A stretch of DNA of 64,000 bases from Porpolomopsis calyptriformis (GCA_951640195.1 OX621172.1:1178001-1242000); one strand, 5' to 3'; positions 27,468 to 38,970 are shown, counted from the first letter of the stretch. The notes: generated from the letters alone by a model not told the origin. Numbers and translations are program-made.

Positions 27468-30400
27468 CTAGCAAGCTTTCCACGCTGCAAATACCCTTAA
27501 CGAGCGACCTAACCGATTACATCCAGCCCGTTCCGATCCACCTCGTAATTCTACGCCACCATGCTGATGATCATCCCACAACTCCTCGCACCCATTATTC
27601 CGTGGTAAGCGAACCTGATACCATGAGAACCGATCTTCCAGAGCAGACCCGAGCGCCATATGATGCCTCATGTCCCTGTCACCTTCCATCAGCAAACGGG
27701 GTGCAGTAGTTAGGGAACCCACTCACAACTCAAATTTCGCAACAAGTTCATCAAAGTCCCCCCGCGTCAACCTCGCGATCGCTCCCAAATCGCCATCCCG
27801 ACTCCGTCCGAACCCACCCAGTCTCTCCTCCTCCTCCTCCTCCTCCTTCTTCTTCTCCTGATACTCCACCACCCACTCCCACATCGCCTCCCCGCACGCC
27901 AATATCTCAAACGTCCGCAGCGCCAGATGCAGATTCAACGTCTGCAGATCAAAACTCATCATCGGGTTCGGTAATCGTGAGGACATCATCATCATCATCG
28001 TGGTCGTCATCGTTGATGATGGCGGCGCCATCCGACTCTGCTGCTGCTGCTGCTGAGAACTATTCTCACCGTTCTCTCCCCCATCGCTGTCCACCGCACC
28101 CGCAGGTACCGCCCCTACCAATGACGGGAATGGCAACGACGACGAGTCGAGCACCAACGACGCTCGATGCGATGGCGAATACGCAGACATCCGTGATTGG
28201 TCCAGTGACACATACGGCGAAGATCCCTCCAATAGACCCTGCACCGACACCCACCGCTCCTCTCCTTCCGTTCCGCCGCCACCGCCACCTCCATCCTTCT
28301 TTTCCCCGCCCAGCGACCTCCGCCACATGCTCCGGTCAGCAGAGAGAAGCGCGGGCATCGTCTCGAGCGGCCATCGCCGTCGTACTGCTGCCTCCTGATC
28401 ATCGTGGTCGCCGCCGTTCCTCCGTTCTGGTGACAACGCGCCATGATGACGACCGCTCGGGTTGTCTCCCGTTCGGTGCTTGGATGGCACCTTCGGTGGG
28501 AACGTGAGCTGTAATGGAGGGTGCGTGCGCACATCTGAGTAATAATAAAAAAATCAATAAGAACGTGTTCCAACAAAAAAAAATACCAAGAACTTATTAC
28601 CTTTGAAATACAAACCCAACGAATTAGCCAACAACGATAACGGCGCTAGATTGATAAATCGTGATTCGTGCATTTCCGTGTATATCCTCTCCAATAAACT
28701 GTGGTCCCACGGGTCCCCACCCCCATGGGTCAACGTCTCCGGACCACGGGATTCGTCCGACAACAATGCTGCCTCCACGTCCGGTCTGGAGCCGGACATG
28801 TCCACACCGTACACCGCGCTTCGGGGCCGCGTCGAGGGAAAAAATCGCTCGGCGGACGTGTGCTTGCCGCCGTCCATCGCCGCGACCGTGTGGATCGATC
28901 CAGTGGACGAGACCAGCTTTCGGAGAGTCGGCCGCACCAACACTCGATGCTGTTGGGATGCGCTATCGACCGAGCGCTTACGTTGTAGCGGGAACATCCG
29001 ACCTGGCTGCCTCGAAGCCAGCGCCCCATCTTTCTCCTGCCGGCTCGGGGCTTCGTCGTGGTGCGTCTCTTGCGGTGTGGTGACGTTCATAGAAGAGGTC
29101 GCGGCAGATGTGGAAGTTGGGGTGGTCGTTGCCGGGAAGATCTCGTTATGGTCTGACGACCTTGGAGAGAGGGTATGTGGGGCAGGCGTGGGGGGGCAGT
29201 CGGATGAGTCAGCCAGAGGTTGAACGTCTCCATCGGAGGGTGTTGGGTCGGTGGACGGTAGGACACCTTTGTCGTCGTGTGTGTACGAGCCTGGGAAGAA
29301 TAGATCTTCTTCAACCATCTGTGTTGGTATTGTAAGCGAGGAGGGTGAGAGCTACTTGTATGTTCTCACCTCAAATGCGCCGCCAGGTTTCATCACCCTT
29401 GTGATCTCCTGCAAAAGGCGATTAAAATTAACCTCAATCCCCTCTAGATGTCCCTACCTCAAGAAGAGGATCCCACTGCGTTAGAGTCTCGTTAGATACA
29501 TAAGAGAAATAAAGGATGTACGGATTCACCTTGTCTTCCGGAACGCCGCGCGCTATTCGTTTGACATGGCTGTAGACGACGGTACCCACTCAAGAACAAG
29601 TGAAGTGGATTGGGTGGGTGGACTTACACAAAGTCAAATTCTTCGTTCGGAAACGGGAGTCCTTCCAGGCTGAAGAGAAGATATCGATGAGGAGAGAAAA
29701 AAATAATGGCCGTAAAGACAAACAAATTAGCCTGCACCCAAGTAATCCTTGAAGCCAGTTCCGACGAGCCAACGCGTTGAAGGTCTGGGTGAAGGGGGAC
29801 AATGTCGAGCCCTGTATTGGCTGTATCAAGGAAACAGTAGGAATATGATAGCTAGGCTGCGCACCGACAAAATGACAGCGCTGGTTGGATTGGTAAGAAT
29901 GAGAGGAGGTGTGAGGAGATATTCGACGTACCCTCCATTCACGCGCACAGTCGAGTATCCACGCGCCGGTACCTGGTGTGGATAAGCTAAGAATGTGACA
30001 GAATGAGGATACATACCACAGCCGACATCCAGACTACAAAATGATATCAGCCTAAAGCGCAGGGAGAGCGAGGAAGGGGACATACACTTTTGTTGGGGGG
30101 ACGTCGAAGACATGGAATGTCAAGCTGGCACAAATCTGTTGACAGAAAGCGGTCTCCCATACATCCCTGTTGAGGAGGATGAGAAATAAAAGGAGAAAAG
30201 GGGAGAGGGGACTGACATGTCAACAGCCTCACGAGCGTAGCTCCTTGGGTAGGGCACGACGCTAGGGGGGTATGGGTGGTGTCGACCGGCAGAAGCCCCT
30301 GAGCCTTTGATAACAAACTGGGCTTCATGTGCTGAAATGTTTCGCTTAAGTTCTTCAAGGATAGTCCTATCTGCTGTGGAGAACTGGGGTTGTGGTTTTT

Positions 30401-30950
30401 TGTGTGGGAGAGGTGCGGGAGGAGATGGTGGTGGTATGGGTTGAGTGGGAAAAGTGACCTTGGAGGAGCGAGGGGGTGCCGTCGACTTGGTGGAATGGAG
30501 TTGGGTGTCACCCGCATGGGTGTGGAGAAGATCATCAGTTACGGCAGATTGAACGTTGGAACGGAAACGGGATATTTTTGAACCTGTGCTTTTGTTTCGT
30601 TTGAGAAGAGAAAAATCGGTGGATGGTGCGTGGGGCAGCGGGGAAAGTGGATGAACGGATGTATTTTTTGAGGTAAAGGAGAGGTCCCAGAACGGCTTCC
30701 GATCTTGCGTACCGGAGGAGGTGGAGGGGCGAGCACGTACATGAGGAACGGGTGGTACCCGGGCAGGATTGCGTGGGGGGCGTGGGGGGACGGAGGGGAT
30801 GGCGACTGGGGACGATGAACGCCTTTTGAGCAGGAAACTCGGGCTTTTTGGTGCGTTGGCTGTCACGGGCGGTGGAGAGGATTGAGGAGAGGTTCGAGGA
30901 CGTGGAGGATTGGAGTTGGAACGTAGACGATAGGGGATCGGGTCGAACAT
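27468..30950 (-). CDS. Large SAM-dependent methyltransferase
   Basis: Thirteen exons (30950-30217, 30166-30086, 30033-30017, 29972-29932, 29880-29865, 29820-29724, 29669-29628, 29569-29530, 29475-29458, 29408-29370, 29318-28601, 28534-27727, 27675-27468) close in one frame of about 952 residues. A long Pro/Ser-rich N-terminus leads to a class I methyltransferase fold: motif I VLDVGCGTGAWILD, an acidic loop residue in TGLDIVPLHPDL, WVQANFLEGLPFPNEEFDFV, and the post-motif segment EITRVMKPGGAFEMVEEDL. The large inserts afterwards are disordered (poly-Gln, poly-Met, poly-Glu). The C-terminus has DELVAKFE and RFSWY motifs seen in Agaricomycete members. The substrate is unknown; LaeA-like regulators share the fold but not this architecture. 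Several exons are 16-18 nt. Confidence 0.82.
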
Positions 30951-31031
30951 ATCGTGAGCGTCGGTGAGGAACGGTATCCCGGTGGCGCCAATCCTTGTCC
31001 GGAGACCACGACGACGACGACGACGACGAAG
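30951..31031. promoter_or_regulatory. 81-bp divergent promoter between methyltransferase and cdc37
   Basis: Only 81 bp separate the two start codons. The interval is rich in a CGACGA repeat (31003-31030). Transcription of each gene must begin inside this gap or inside the neighbouring gene, so the 5' UTRs are very short or the transcripts overlap. Confidence 0.5.
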
Positions 31032-32704
31032 ATGCCTCTGAATTACTCAAAGTGGGATCAACTCGAGGTACGTCCGAGATCATCGTCAATACACCCTCTC
31101 ATCGTACTCGACAGCTATCGGATGACTCTGACATCGAGGGTCACCCCAACGTCGACAAGCGTTCTCTCATCCGGTACGCTTTCTCCCATATCTTTCCCCG
31201 CATGTCACCCATACCCTTCGCAGATGGAAGCAGCGGGATATCCACGAGAAACGCGAACAGCGTAAGCATAAAATCGCATCCCTCACCATTGAGATCGCCT
31301 GCAACGACGTCCTCCTTGGTCGACTCAACACAATCCTCGCCGATCTTTCAGCCTCGTCCTCTCCCTTCTCTCTCTTCAACTCCATTGTCGAGCGCCTCCA
31401 AAAGGATCCATCCCCAGAGGCACCTCCAGTAAACAGTCTCGGACAAGCCCCGGCGACTACTTATGATGCCATGGTCCTTTCACTACTGCAGGAGACAGTC
31501 AAGGAGGCAAAGGCGAAAACAGAGGGCGCAGATGACACAAAACTCGCTGAAAACCTCATCGACGGTCTCAAAACCCATATAACACGGCTGACAGACATGC
31601 AGGCTGACTATGCCAAGGACCTCGCCTTCGAGAAACACGAACAATCGAAACGTATCACAGTTGAAGATATCCATGACGGATTTGATAACAAGGTTCCCTC
31701 TCCTCTCTTTCCCCCACGCTCTTTCCGTTCTAATTCACACCACACAGTATGTACCTCCAAAACCAACTCCTCCATCTATTCCCCTCGTCGCAGACCAGCC
31801 CAAGAAACAACAAACGACGGCAACCACTATCGAGGTCCTGAACCCTAAATCTTCTGATTCCGTTTCCGCTCCCCCCTTGCCCGATCAAGAAGAAGGTGAA
31901 GCTGATTCCCTCCCAGAGCTCACGCCCTCCCTTCTCGAGTTCTCTCAACTCCCCCTTCGCGGTTACGAACAGTCCTGGGAATTCATTCAAAACCACCGCG
32001 AAGTTGTCGTCCCTGGCGCCTCCGACGCTCTCCTAGTCGCCGCATTTCGTGCCCAGTCTGACGGCGAACACACGTACGCTAAACAATGCGTCCACCAAAG
32101 TCTCCTCCTTCAATACTGCGACAAGCTCGGTGGTGACGGCGTAAGAGTCTTTTTCAAAAGGCAATTCATCTTTCCCTTCCTATATTGGATCTAATACCTT
32201 TTTTTGATTAGGATGATAGAAGCCAGTCACAAAGCCGAAAAAGTCTTCCTCGACGACGTCGAAAAGACCTACGCCCATCTCATCGAGCGCGTCCGCGTCT
32301 CTCTTGAAGAATCCTCCGCCGCTGGAACCGAACAAATCCAGCTTGTCCCCGAGAATCCATCACAAAGCATTTCATTCAATGTCCCTGACGGTCCTCCGCC
32401 AGCTAACCTCGTTCTCGAAGGTCCCGACACCGAGGACCTTGACATTGAGGAGGTTCGCCGTGCCTTGCAACTTCGGTGGGATGTATTCAGTGGTTTTAGC
32501 GAGGAGTTGCAGACCGCGCTGAAGGAAGGCACACTTGAGGGTGTCAACCGCGTCCTCGGCGCCATGTCCGTGCCTGAAGCGGAGCAGGTTGTTTCGAGCC
32601 TCGATATGGTCGGTATCCTGAACTTTGCTGAAGGAGGTATCAGGGATCAAACTGGGAAAGGAGATTTTGATGATGAAGAGCAAACAGAGGAAATTGAGGC
32701 TTAG
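31032..32704 (+). CDS. cdc37: Hsp90 co-chaperone Cdc37
   Basis: Exons 31032-31067, 31115-31173, 31224-31692, 31748-32160 and 32212-32704 encode about 489 residues. The N-terminal Cdc37 motif is clear: MPLNYSKWDQLE, LSDDSDIEGHPNVDKRSLIR and WKQRDIHEKREQRK, including the conserved DDSDIEGHPNVDKRS block with its CK2-type serine. The middle Hsp90-binding part includes HEQSKRITVEDIHDGFDNKYV, and the C-terminal part has KVFLDDVEKTYAHL and SFNVPDGPPP. Cdc37 delivers protein kinases to Hsp90 in the cytosol. The fourth intron (32161-32211) keeps frame only as a GC-AG intron (AAAG donor followed by GCAATT). The gene ends 97 bp from the convergent AAGAB-like gene. Confidence 0.95.
32161..32211 (+). other. 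GC-AG intron in cdc37
   Basis: The 51-bp intron has donor GCAATT after AAAG, a CTAAT branch-like motif (32191-32195) and acceptor TTAG. It joins GVRVFFKR to MIEASHKAEKVFL in frame, while the nearby GT (32141) breaks the frame. Confidence 0.75.
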
Positions 32705-32801
32705 TATAAGTGCTTTTTCTTCAATCCACGTTGTACACCAAGCTGCTCACGAACAAATAAATATTTTGCATGCACTGTATCTAAAGAGATTTCCTCCACA
32801 C

Positions 32802-34306
32802 CTACTTACCTCCCAACCCGTGCACCAAACCAAGCGCTACACGAGCCGCAGTTCTTCTTCTCTCCCTATCATCTGTCATCCCTGCAATCTCGGCTTTCAT
32901 CCCCTCCAGAGCGCTTACCACGCTCCCCAAATCAAACGCTGGAGGTGCGATTTCTGCATCCTCCTCACCGTCGTGTTCTGCAGAAGCGGGAATGTCCACG
33001 CCAGGAGCTAGGGGCGCGGTCGCAGTCTTCGGATGTGAAGACAAGAATGACGATCCGAATATACGCGCAGACGTCTCCGATATCTCGTCTTTGGTAGGTA
33101 AATCCTCGTCACCACTCTCGTCGTTGTCCACATCATGGCCACGGTCGTTGTCACTATCTTCCCCAAAGTCTGACCCAGACCCGAGTGATCTATAGTAATG
33201 GCCCGGCCCCAACTTTCCAATACCGGCACTCCCATCCTCACCAAGATCAAAAGAGGCATCATCCTCTCCAGCCTTTCCGCTCACAGCTGCAGAGACACAT
33301 ACAGTGAAGTTGTCATCGAACCCAAATGTAGCAGCATCTTCTGCGATCTTGTCTCTCGCCTTGGATGGGGCATGCCCGCCATCCTTCTGAGGCTCCGGCG
33401 AGCTCGAAACTCGCGCCCTACCCAGGCGGTCTGCGGACCACGGATCTTCGGGTATACCGGTGTCTGCGTTGTCCCCACCATCTTCCTCAAGCCATCGCTC
33501 TAGTGCATCGAGGGCGTCAGGCATGCTTGACTCACCACTGGTCCAGTCAAACAGGATGGAGGTTGGGGATTGTGATTCGAGTGAATATTGAGCTCTATGT
33601 GAGCCCGCGGGTGCCTTAAATTGCATCGATGGCCACATTATAGTGCTGAGGGCGTCTATCACACGAGGGAGGCGGGGAATACCTAATAGACCGGCAGCTT
33701 GATATGGAATTGTTAAGGAAGACAGGCAAGACACACCAGAGAGACGATCGCTATCGGCCGGAACATCCGGTGTTTGAGAGATGGGTGTGACGCCATCGAT
33801 AAACTCAAAGCCCTGCGAGGAAAGGAATTCGTCGATAACCGTATCGTCCTCGTCCTCGACCCGGTCTTTTTTATTATGCGGCAACCTGACTGCAAGCGAC
33901 ACTTCTGGCTCGTGTTGCGATAGTAGCCGTGCAACCCGTTGGACATGGTCCCTATACGGCTGCGCGAATCTGAAATACGTTGCTGGCAACAGATAGATAA
34001 GGACATACCTCCCCCTGTGTCCATACGATTATAACCGCAGGTATACCTTGGACACCGGAACCCGGATTCCAGATACCGATATCATGCACTTCGAAATAAA
34101 CGTTGGCGGTATAGTACCTGTTTGAAATTGACCATGGGATTATTTGATCTTGGGTGGTTGGGGTTTGAGGGTGTGCAGATAAGTCACGAATGGCTATTTG
34201 GGTTGGTTAGAGGGAATGCAGGAATCGAGGACATGAAGGACGTGCTGGTGATGAACGAGAAAGCCTGGTCGGGGGATGTGCAAAGGGTCAGTATATTGGA
34301 GGACAT
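32802..34306 (-). CDS. Adaptin-binding protein p34 / AAGAB-like
   Basis: Exons 34306-34246, 34193-34009 and 33959-32802 give about 467 residues in one frame. Recognisable segments in order: a short ILTLCTSPDQAFSFIT start, IPWSISNRYYTANVYFEV, GIPAVIIVWTQGEPYRDHV, a GFEFIDG segment, GIPRLPRVIDALSTIMWPSM and a C-terminal LGSVVSALEGMKAEIAGMTD helix. AAGAB/p34 has a small-GTPase-like N-terminal fold and assists assembly of AP-1 and AP-2 clathrin adaptors in the cytosol; a yeast relative is Irc6. The middle is acidic and Ser rich. The first intron (34194-34245) works only with a GC donor (GCACGT); otherwise the gene has a one-base frameshift there. The identity is a remembered family pattern. Confidence 0.68.
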
Positions 34307-34733
34307 GATGTCACATCAATGTCACACAGTACCTCGAAAGCCGCTGCAGCGAGTTTGAGGGTGCTGGACTGAATGGTGGCCTTCAGCTACCCTACCATCG
34401 ACTTCGATCTCACCAGCAGCAATCAATTTATCATCACCTGCCGAAATCGATGGCAGAACGTCTCGAAAGAAAAGTAGCAGGAAACCGGGCAGATTTAGTT
34501 CAAACTCGATGTCCTGGCTCGAATCGTTCAATTAGTTGCTCGGACGATGTCCCTCGGTCAAGTGGAACGACCCCAGTGACCCAGATAGTCTAACCCTCTT
34601 CCGAACTTTACGATCGGGACCAGCGCGGAACGGCATGTGGGGACGGAACCCCTTCTTCAAATTATTTCATATTCTCGTATCCACTGTCTCTTCGGTCCCC
34701 TCAAGTCCCATATCCCCCCTCCCTTCGAAGAAA
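34307..34733. other. Divergent upstream region of the AAGAB-like and DUF6534 genes
   Basis: 427 bp. A minus-strand open frame (34322-34531) was considered but lacks an ATG and similarity. CT-rich sequence at about 34690-34730 precedes the ATG at 34734. Confidence 0.4.
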
Positions 34734-36522
34734 ATGAGCACCAGTCCTGCTGAAATCGCGTGCGTTTCCAGACCTTGTTGACAATTCCAGGACGCGCTGA
34801 ACCAGGCCTTTCAGCCAAGGGCCAATGTTCATTGGCGTCATCTTTGTCAGCCATGTTTACTATCTATTCGTCTTTTCAACTCTCAGCGTCTTCTGGTTCA
34901 GAATATCTGTTTGTTCGGTATCATGATAACGCAGACCTTCTTATACTTCACCAATTTCAAACGGTACGTTCGTTGCGTTGCGTTTTTATCTCAAAACCTT
35001 CGAGCTGATTACCCTGGTGGAGTAGAGATAAATTGTGGATGAAGTGTTTTGTATGTTTCAGCCAACACAAGTTACATGTCCGCCTCTTTCTCACCTGCCA
35101 TTATCCCAGGTCGTGGTACTTTTTGTCGCAGATACCGTCAACGCAGTCTTCGATATCATCTACCTGTATGATACCCTCGTCATTCATTTCGGTTCGCCGC
35201 GTTTTTCTTCATATATCCCAAACGACTGACCACAATATGACCCTCCAGACGACCCCTCGGCTCTAGGAAGCGCAAATTGGGGTGCGCATGCCTGGTCCTA
35301 TTGACTTGCACCGTTCTTGAGCTGATCTCGGTTATCATTCAGTTTTTGCTACTGGTATTCACAATCTTGACTTGATCAGCGAAAAAATGATTGACTGTGT
35401 CCTACGGTACAGACCCAGCGATGACGGTATGTTACCGAGAACAACTCCCCGCTATCGCCTTCTAACGCTATTCACTTTTCAGGCTATCATCGCCATGCTA
35501 GTCCAACTCTTCTTTGCGTGGCGAGTGAAGGTTCTTACAGGAATGAAATGGATTGTCGCCATCGTCGTGGCATGTGCTCTTGCTGGTGGCCGTAAGTTCG
35601 TTCCAAACTAATTCATGTGATTCCAACCCCATTCTTCTTCAAGTCGGAGGACTTGCCACAGCGGTCGCTGTTGGCATCGTCCCGCAGTTCATCTACTTCC
35701 AAAGGTTCCAAGTGGTCGTCATCATCTGGTTGGCATCAGAGTGCCTTGGTGACATTATCATCACCGTCTCGCTTGTCTGGTATCTGGTTCGTGCTTTCAC
35801 CGTGTTATGGGTATATGATGACGCGAATTCGCGTGTTTTGGCAGCGAAAGCACAAAACCGGTTTCAAGGAAACCGACACTCTGGTTAATCGAATCATCAT
35901 AAGTAGGTTTCTCCATTCATACAACTTCTTTTCCGTTCCTAACACCCTTACAGTGACTGTCCAAACGGGAATGATAACCTCACTTTGCGCTATAATCGAC
36001 CTGCTCCTCTTTGTCACTATTGTGAGTCAGCTGTTCGCCGTCTTGGAATCACTCTCGTTTCTAATATGTAACTAGCCAACTGGACTGTAAGTTTGTCCGT
36101 TCTCTTCTCCGAACGTCGGCGACATATCCACGTGTTTCATAGCCACTTGATTTTCAATATGCCTCTCTCAAAACTCTACACTAACTCTCTCATGTCGAGC
36201 CTAAATTCTCGTGGACACTGGAGATACACACGGGGATCCCTTACCTCTACCCAGAATCCTGGGCAAATGATAAGCGACCGCACCGTTGATCGCAACAAAG
36301 TACGTTTCCAACAACTTCCGCCTGCCACTCTCTGACCCTCGGCACGCAACCCCCAAGCAGTCGGAAGTTTTACAGTTCAACAGCCAACCTAGAATTGTCG
36401 TCAATGTTGAAACACACGAGATGTGCGACGTAGAGCCTTCGGATCACACATACACAAATGGCAAGTGCCTGGACCCAGCCCGCGACAGCTGGGATGATGA
36501 TAAACCAGTGTCTGAGGTTTGA
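34734..36522 (+). CDS. DUF6534-type multi-pass membrane protein
   Basis: Many short exons join to a protein of the DUF6534 family, which is expanded in Agaricomycetes. Visible pieces: GPMFIGVIF, CLFGIMITQTFLYFTNFKRD, LFVADTVNAVFDIIYLYDTL, DPSALGSANWG, AIIAMLVQLFFAWRVKVLT, GGLATAVAVGIVPQFIYF, VIIWLASECLGDIIITVSLV, LRKHKTGF-like RKHKTGFKETDTLVNRII, TVQTGMITSLCAIIDLLLF and FNMPLSKLYTNSLMSSLNSR. These give about seven membrane helices and a conserved SKLYTNSLMSSLN motif. The cytosolic tail ends DDDKPVSEV. Function is unknown for the family. Exact splice sites in 34900-35400 were not all resolved. The gene converges on the dohh gene, 129 bp away. Confidence 0.75.
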
Positions 36523-36651
36523 CGCGTGACGCCTGGTGCAAAAGCCTATATTCCACAGCGCTGTAAATCAAAATATATACCAAGACGAACATTGCTGTGT
36601 GTACGTAGATAGACACCAAGCTACCTGACAGCGGTCCTGCGGGTTCGACGC

Positions 36652-37922
36652 TCAAACCACCACAAGTTCCGCATGTGGAATGCCTTTGCCGTATGCATAC
36701 TGGAACTCATCAGAATTCTCGTACTAGTATACCCCTGTCAGCGGTTTTTGGACACGTCAATAATATAGCGACGGACCTCCCACATGTCTATGGCCACCTG
36801 ACAGCTTTCGCGAACGACCGGAGGAGCATCCTCTCGCGTCTCCCATGCTTTGAGATAGGGTAACACTTCGGGCGTAGCTATGCCACCGAGCGCTTCGGCC
36901 GCCTCATGGCGGACCATGTCCAGCTCTTTCGAATCTTCCAAAACCGCAAGAAGCGCGGGGACGGAGTCTGGAGAGAGGAGTTGACCGAAAACGAAAGCGA
37001 TTTCGTGTCTACCTTACACAGTCAGTTATCGGGACTGGTAACCGAGTAGATAAGATTAGTCACTTGAAAAGAGCGCTTTCGTCTGAGAACCCTGCCGCGA
37101 GTGCCTCGACGGCTGAACGGGTGCCGATGTTACGGAGGGCGAACATGGCCCGATATCGCTCGAACAAAGGCAGTTTGGTGTCCAGTAATGAGGAACGCAA
37201 TGAGAGTATGCTTGATTCAGAAACGTCTTCCGGCTCAGGTTGGCGAGAAAGGAGCCCGGAAGTGGGTGGCGCCGGGTCGACGGAGGTGTACGTTCTTACG
37301 GTGAGTGAAGGCGTAAGTTGTGCTGCCGGTTCGAAACTGAGCATTAAATTTACGCACTGTGTTCCGGAATGCTTGGAAGAGTCCAGGTGTGCTCGGCCTT
37401 CTTCTGAGCGATCCCATTCGATCTTGGCAATGGCGATCTCGCATGTCTCCCGAACTACGCGTTCGGGGTCGGAGAGATGCTGGCGGAGAATCGGGAGAGA
37501 AGATGTGCAAGAAATGGCACCCATGGCTTCGGCTGCCTATATCGAGGGTTGCAGAAGGATGGTGGCGATAAAAGCCCAAATGCACGAACCTCGTGGCGTA
37601 CCATTAGGTCCTCGGACGCGTCTTTCAGTACGTTTTCGAGGACGGGAAGAGCTACGGGGTTTCCCATTTGACCAAGGCAATATGCTAGTTCATGCTTGAG
37701 CAATGGGGAAGGATCATTGAATCCTGCGCTGGCCGTCAGGTTGTTTCTTTCGATTGAGGACTGAAGATACGAACCTTGGGAGATGATTTGGATCGCTTGG
37801 TCAGTTTTGAGAGCTTTCAAGGCGAACAATGCACGAAATCTGTTGTGTAGCAATACGTTTCCAGGAGTGTTGAGGAGTGCTGCCTTGAGGGATTTGAGTT
37901 CATGTTCGTGATCGGAATCCAT
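36652..37922 (-). CDS. lia1: Deoxyhypusine hydroxylase
   Basis: Exons 37922-37775, 37723-37590, 37536-37064, 37008-36777 and 36723-36652 encode up to about 352 residues. The HEAT-like repeat protein carries the four His-Glu metal motifs of the family: [27 protein letters not shown] and HEAAEALGG, which hold the di-iron centre. [12 protein letters not shown] and [11 protein letters not shown] are the repeated helix starts. The C-terminus ([16 protein letters not shown]) is short and typical. The enzyme hydroxylates deoxyhypusine on eIF5A, completing hypusine in the cytosol. A further 63-nt intron (37295-37357) is possible; it is a multiple of three, and removing it brings the family-like [10 protein letters not shown] next to the acidic linker. 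It is divergent from mrt4, with 42 bp between start codons. Confidence 0.93.
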
Positions 37923-37964
37923 GTTCTGCGGACTTGTAAAAACTTGGTCAAACTCGAATTCACG
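37923..37964. promoter_or_regulatory. 42-bp gap between divergent dohh and mrt4 start codons
   Basis: Only 42 bp separate the two ATGs, so the core promoters overlap and must extend into coding sequence or the leaders must be extremely short. No TATA box is visible. Both products serve translation (eIF5A maturation, 60S assembly), which would suit shared control; that link is inference. Confidence 0.55.
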
Positions 37965-38922
37965 ATGCCAAAGTCAAAACGTGCTAAGCTTGGTGAGAGT
38001 CGTCCTAAACACTTGTTGGGATCGTCTTGAGAGCTTTCGCTTTAGTTTCGTTGACCAAAGTCGCCAAAAAAACCAAGGAACAGAAAAGTGCGATGATGAA
38101 GGAAGTAGGTGTCGCTGTCGCTGCGCCTTATTTCCTGCTTACCGGTCACTTAGCTCCAGGAAAATGCAGAAAAATGGAAATACTGCTGGCTATTCGAAGT
38201 CGGCTCTATGCGCAATTCTCATCTCAAAACAGTCCGGAAACTATGGAAAGAGTATGTTTTGCAGACTGGAATGCGCTCAGTCGATCTAAAGAGGACATAG
38301 TTCTGCGAGGATGTTCTTTGGACGAAGTGCAGTCATGGCCAAAGCACTAGGTACGTCGGCAGAGGAAGAGCATCGTTCGGGCCTCCACAAACTCGCCCAG
38401 GTCCGTCTTTTCTGTCTCCTATTACCACCCGCCGGCCCGAGTCTGAGCGGTGCGAAACAGCATATAAAAGGCCAAGTCGGGTTGTTTTTCACCGATACCG
38501 ATCCGCAAGAGGTTGTTGAATGGTTTGAAGACTTTCAGCAGCCTGATTTTGCGCGGTCAGGGAATGTCGCCAGTCGCACAGTCGTCCTCCCTGCTGGCCC
38601 TGTGATGCGGCGTCATTCAGATCCTCCAGAACCGTTTCCTCATAATGAGGAACCGCAACTGCGGAAGCTGGGCCTGGCGACTTCGATGAACAAAGGTGTA
38701 CCTACATTGAGCAACCCACACCGCCTTTGTGAAAAGGGGGGTGAATTATCCAGCGAGCAGGCACAGTTGCTGAAGCTGATCGGGGAGAAGATGGTTGTTT
38801 TCCGGGTGAGACTGATGGCGCGATGGGAGTCTGCTACTGGGGAGGTTGTATTACTCGAAAGGGTGGAAGCCGATCAGGTGGTTGTCGCCAGTGCGGACGG
38901 GGAGGATCCTATGAGTGAGTAG
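37965..38922 (+). CDS. mrt4: Ribosome assembly factor Mrt4 (P0-like)
   Basis: Exons 37965-37992, 38046-38104, 38160-38251, 38301-38400 and 38461-38922 encode about 246 residues. The start MPKSKRAKLVSLTKVAKKTK, then EKWKYCWLFEVGSMRNSHL, RMFFGRSAVMAKALG, IKGQVGLFFTDTDPQEVVEW, FARSGNVASRTVVLPAGP and LCEKGGELSSEQAQLLKLIGEKM match Mrt4, the P0/L10 homologue that occupies the stalk site of pre-60S particles in the nucleolus until exchanged for P0. The C-terminal acidic P-stalk tail of P0 is absent, as expected. It starts 42 bp from divergent dohh and ends only 48 bp before the dpp5 start on the same strand. Confidence 0.93.
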
Positions 38923-38970
38923 ATGTACATATCTACTTGATTTACGTATACGAACCTGTAATCACTTGAG

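Noticed and set aside
30995..31432. 145-residue plus-strand frame starting before cdc37
   Set aside because: It reads through the first two cdc37 introns in another frame; the Cdc37 exons explain the sequence better.
34322..34531. 69-residue minus-strand frame upstream of the AAGAB-like gene
   Set aside because: No ATG, no family resemblance, and no splice that joins it in frame to the next exon.
38341..38360. AGGTACG as a possible splice donor in mrt4
   Set aside because: The sequence codes for the conserved AKALGT segment of Mrt4; splicing here would remove it.
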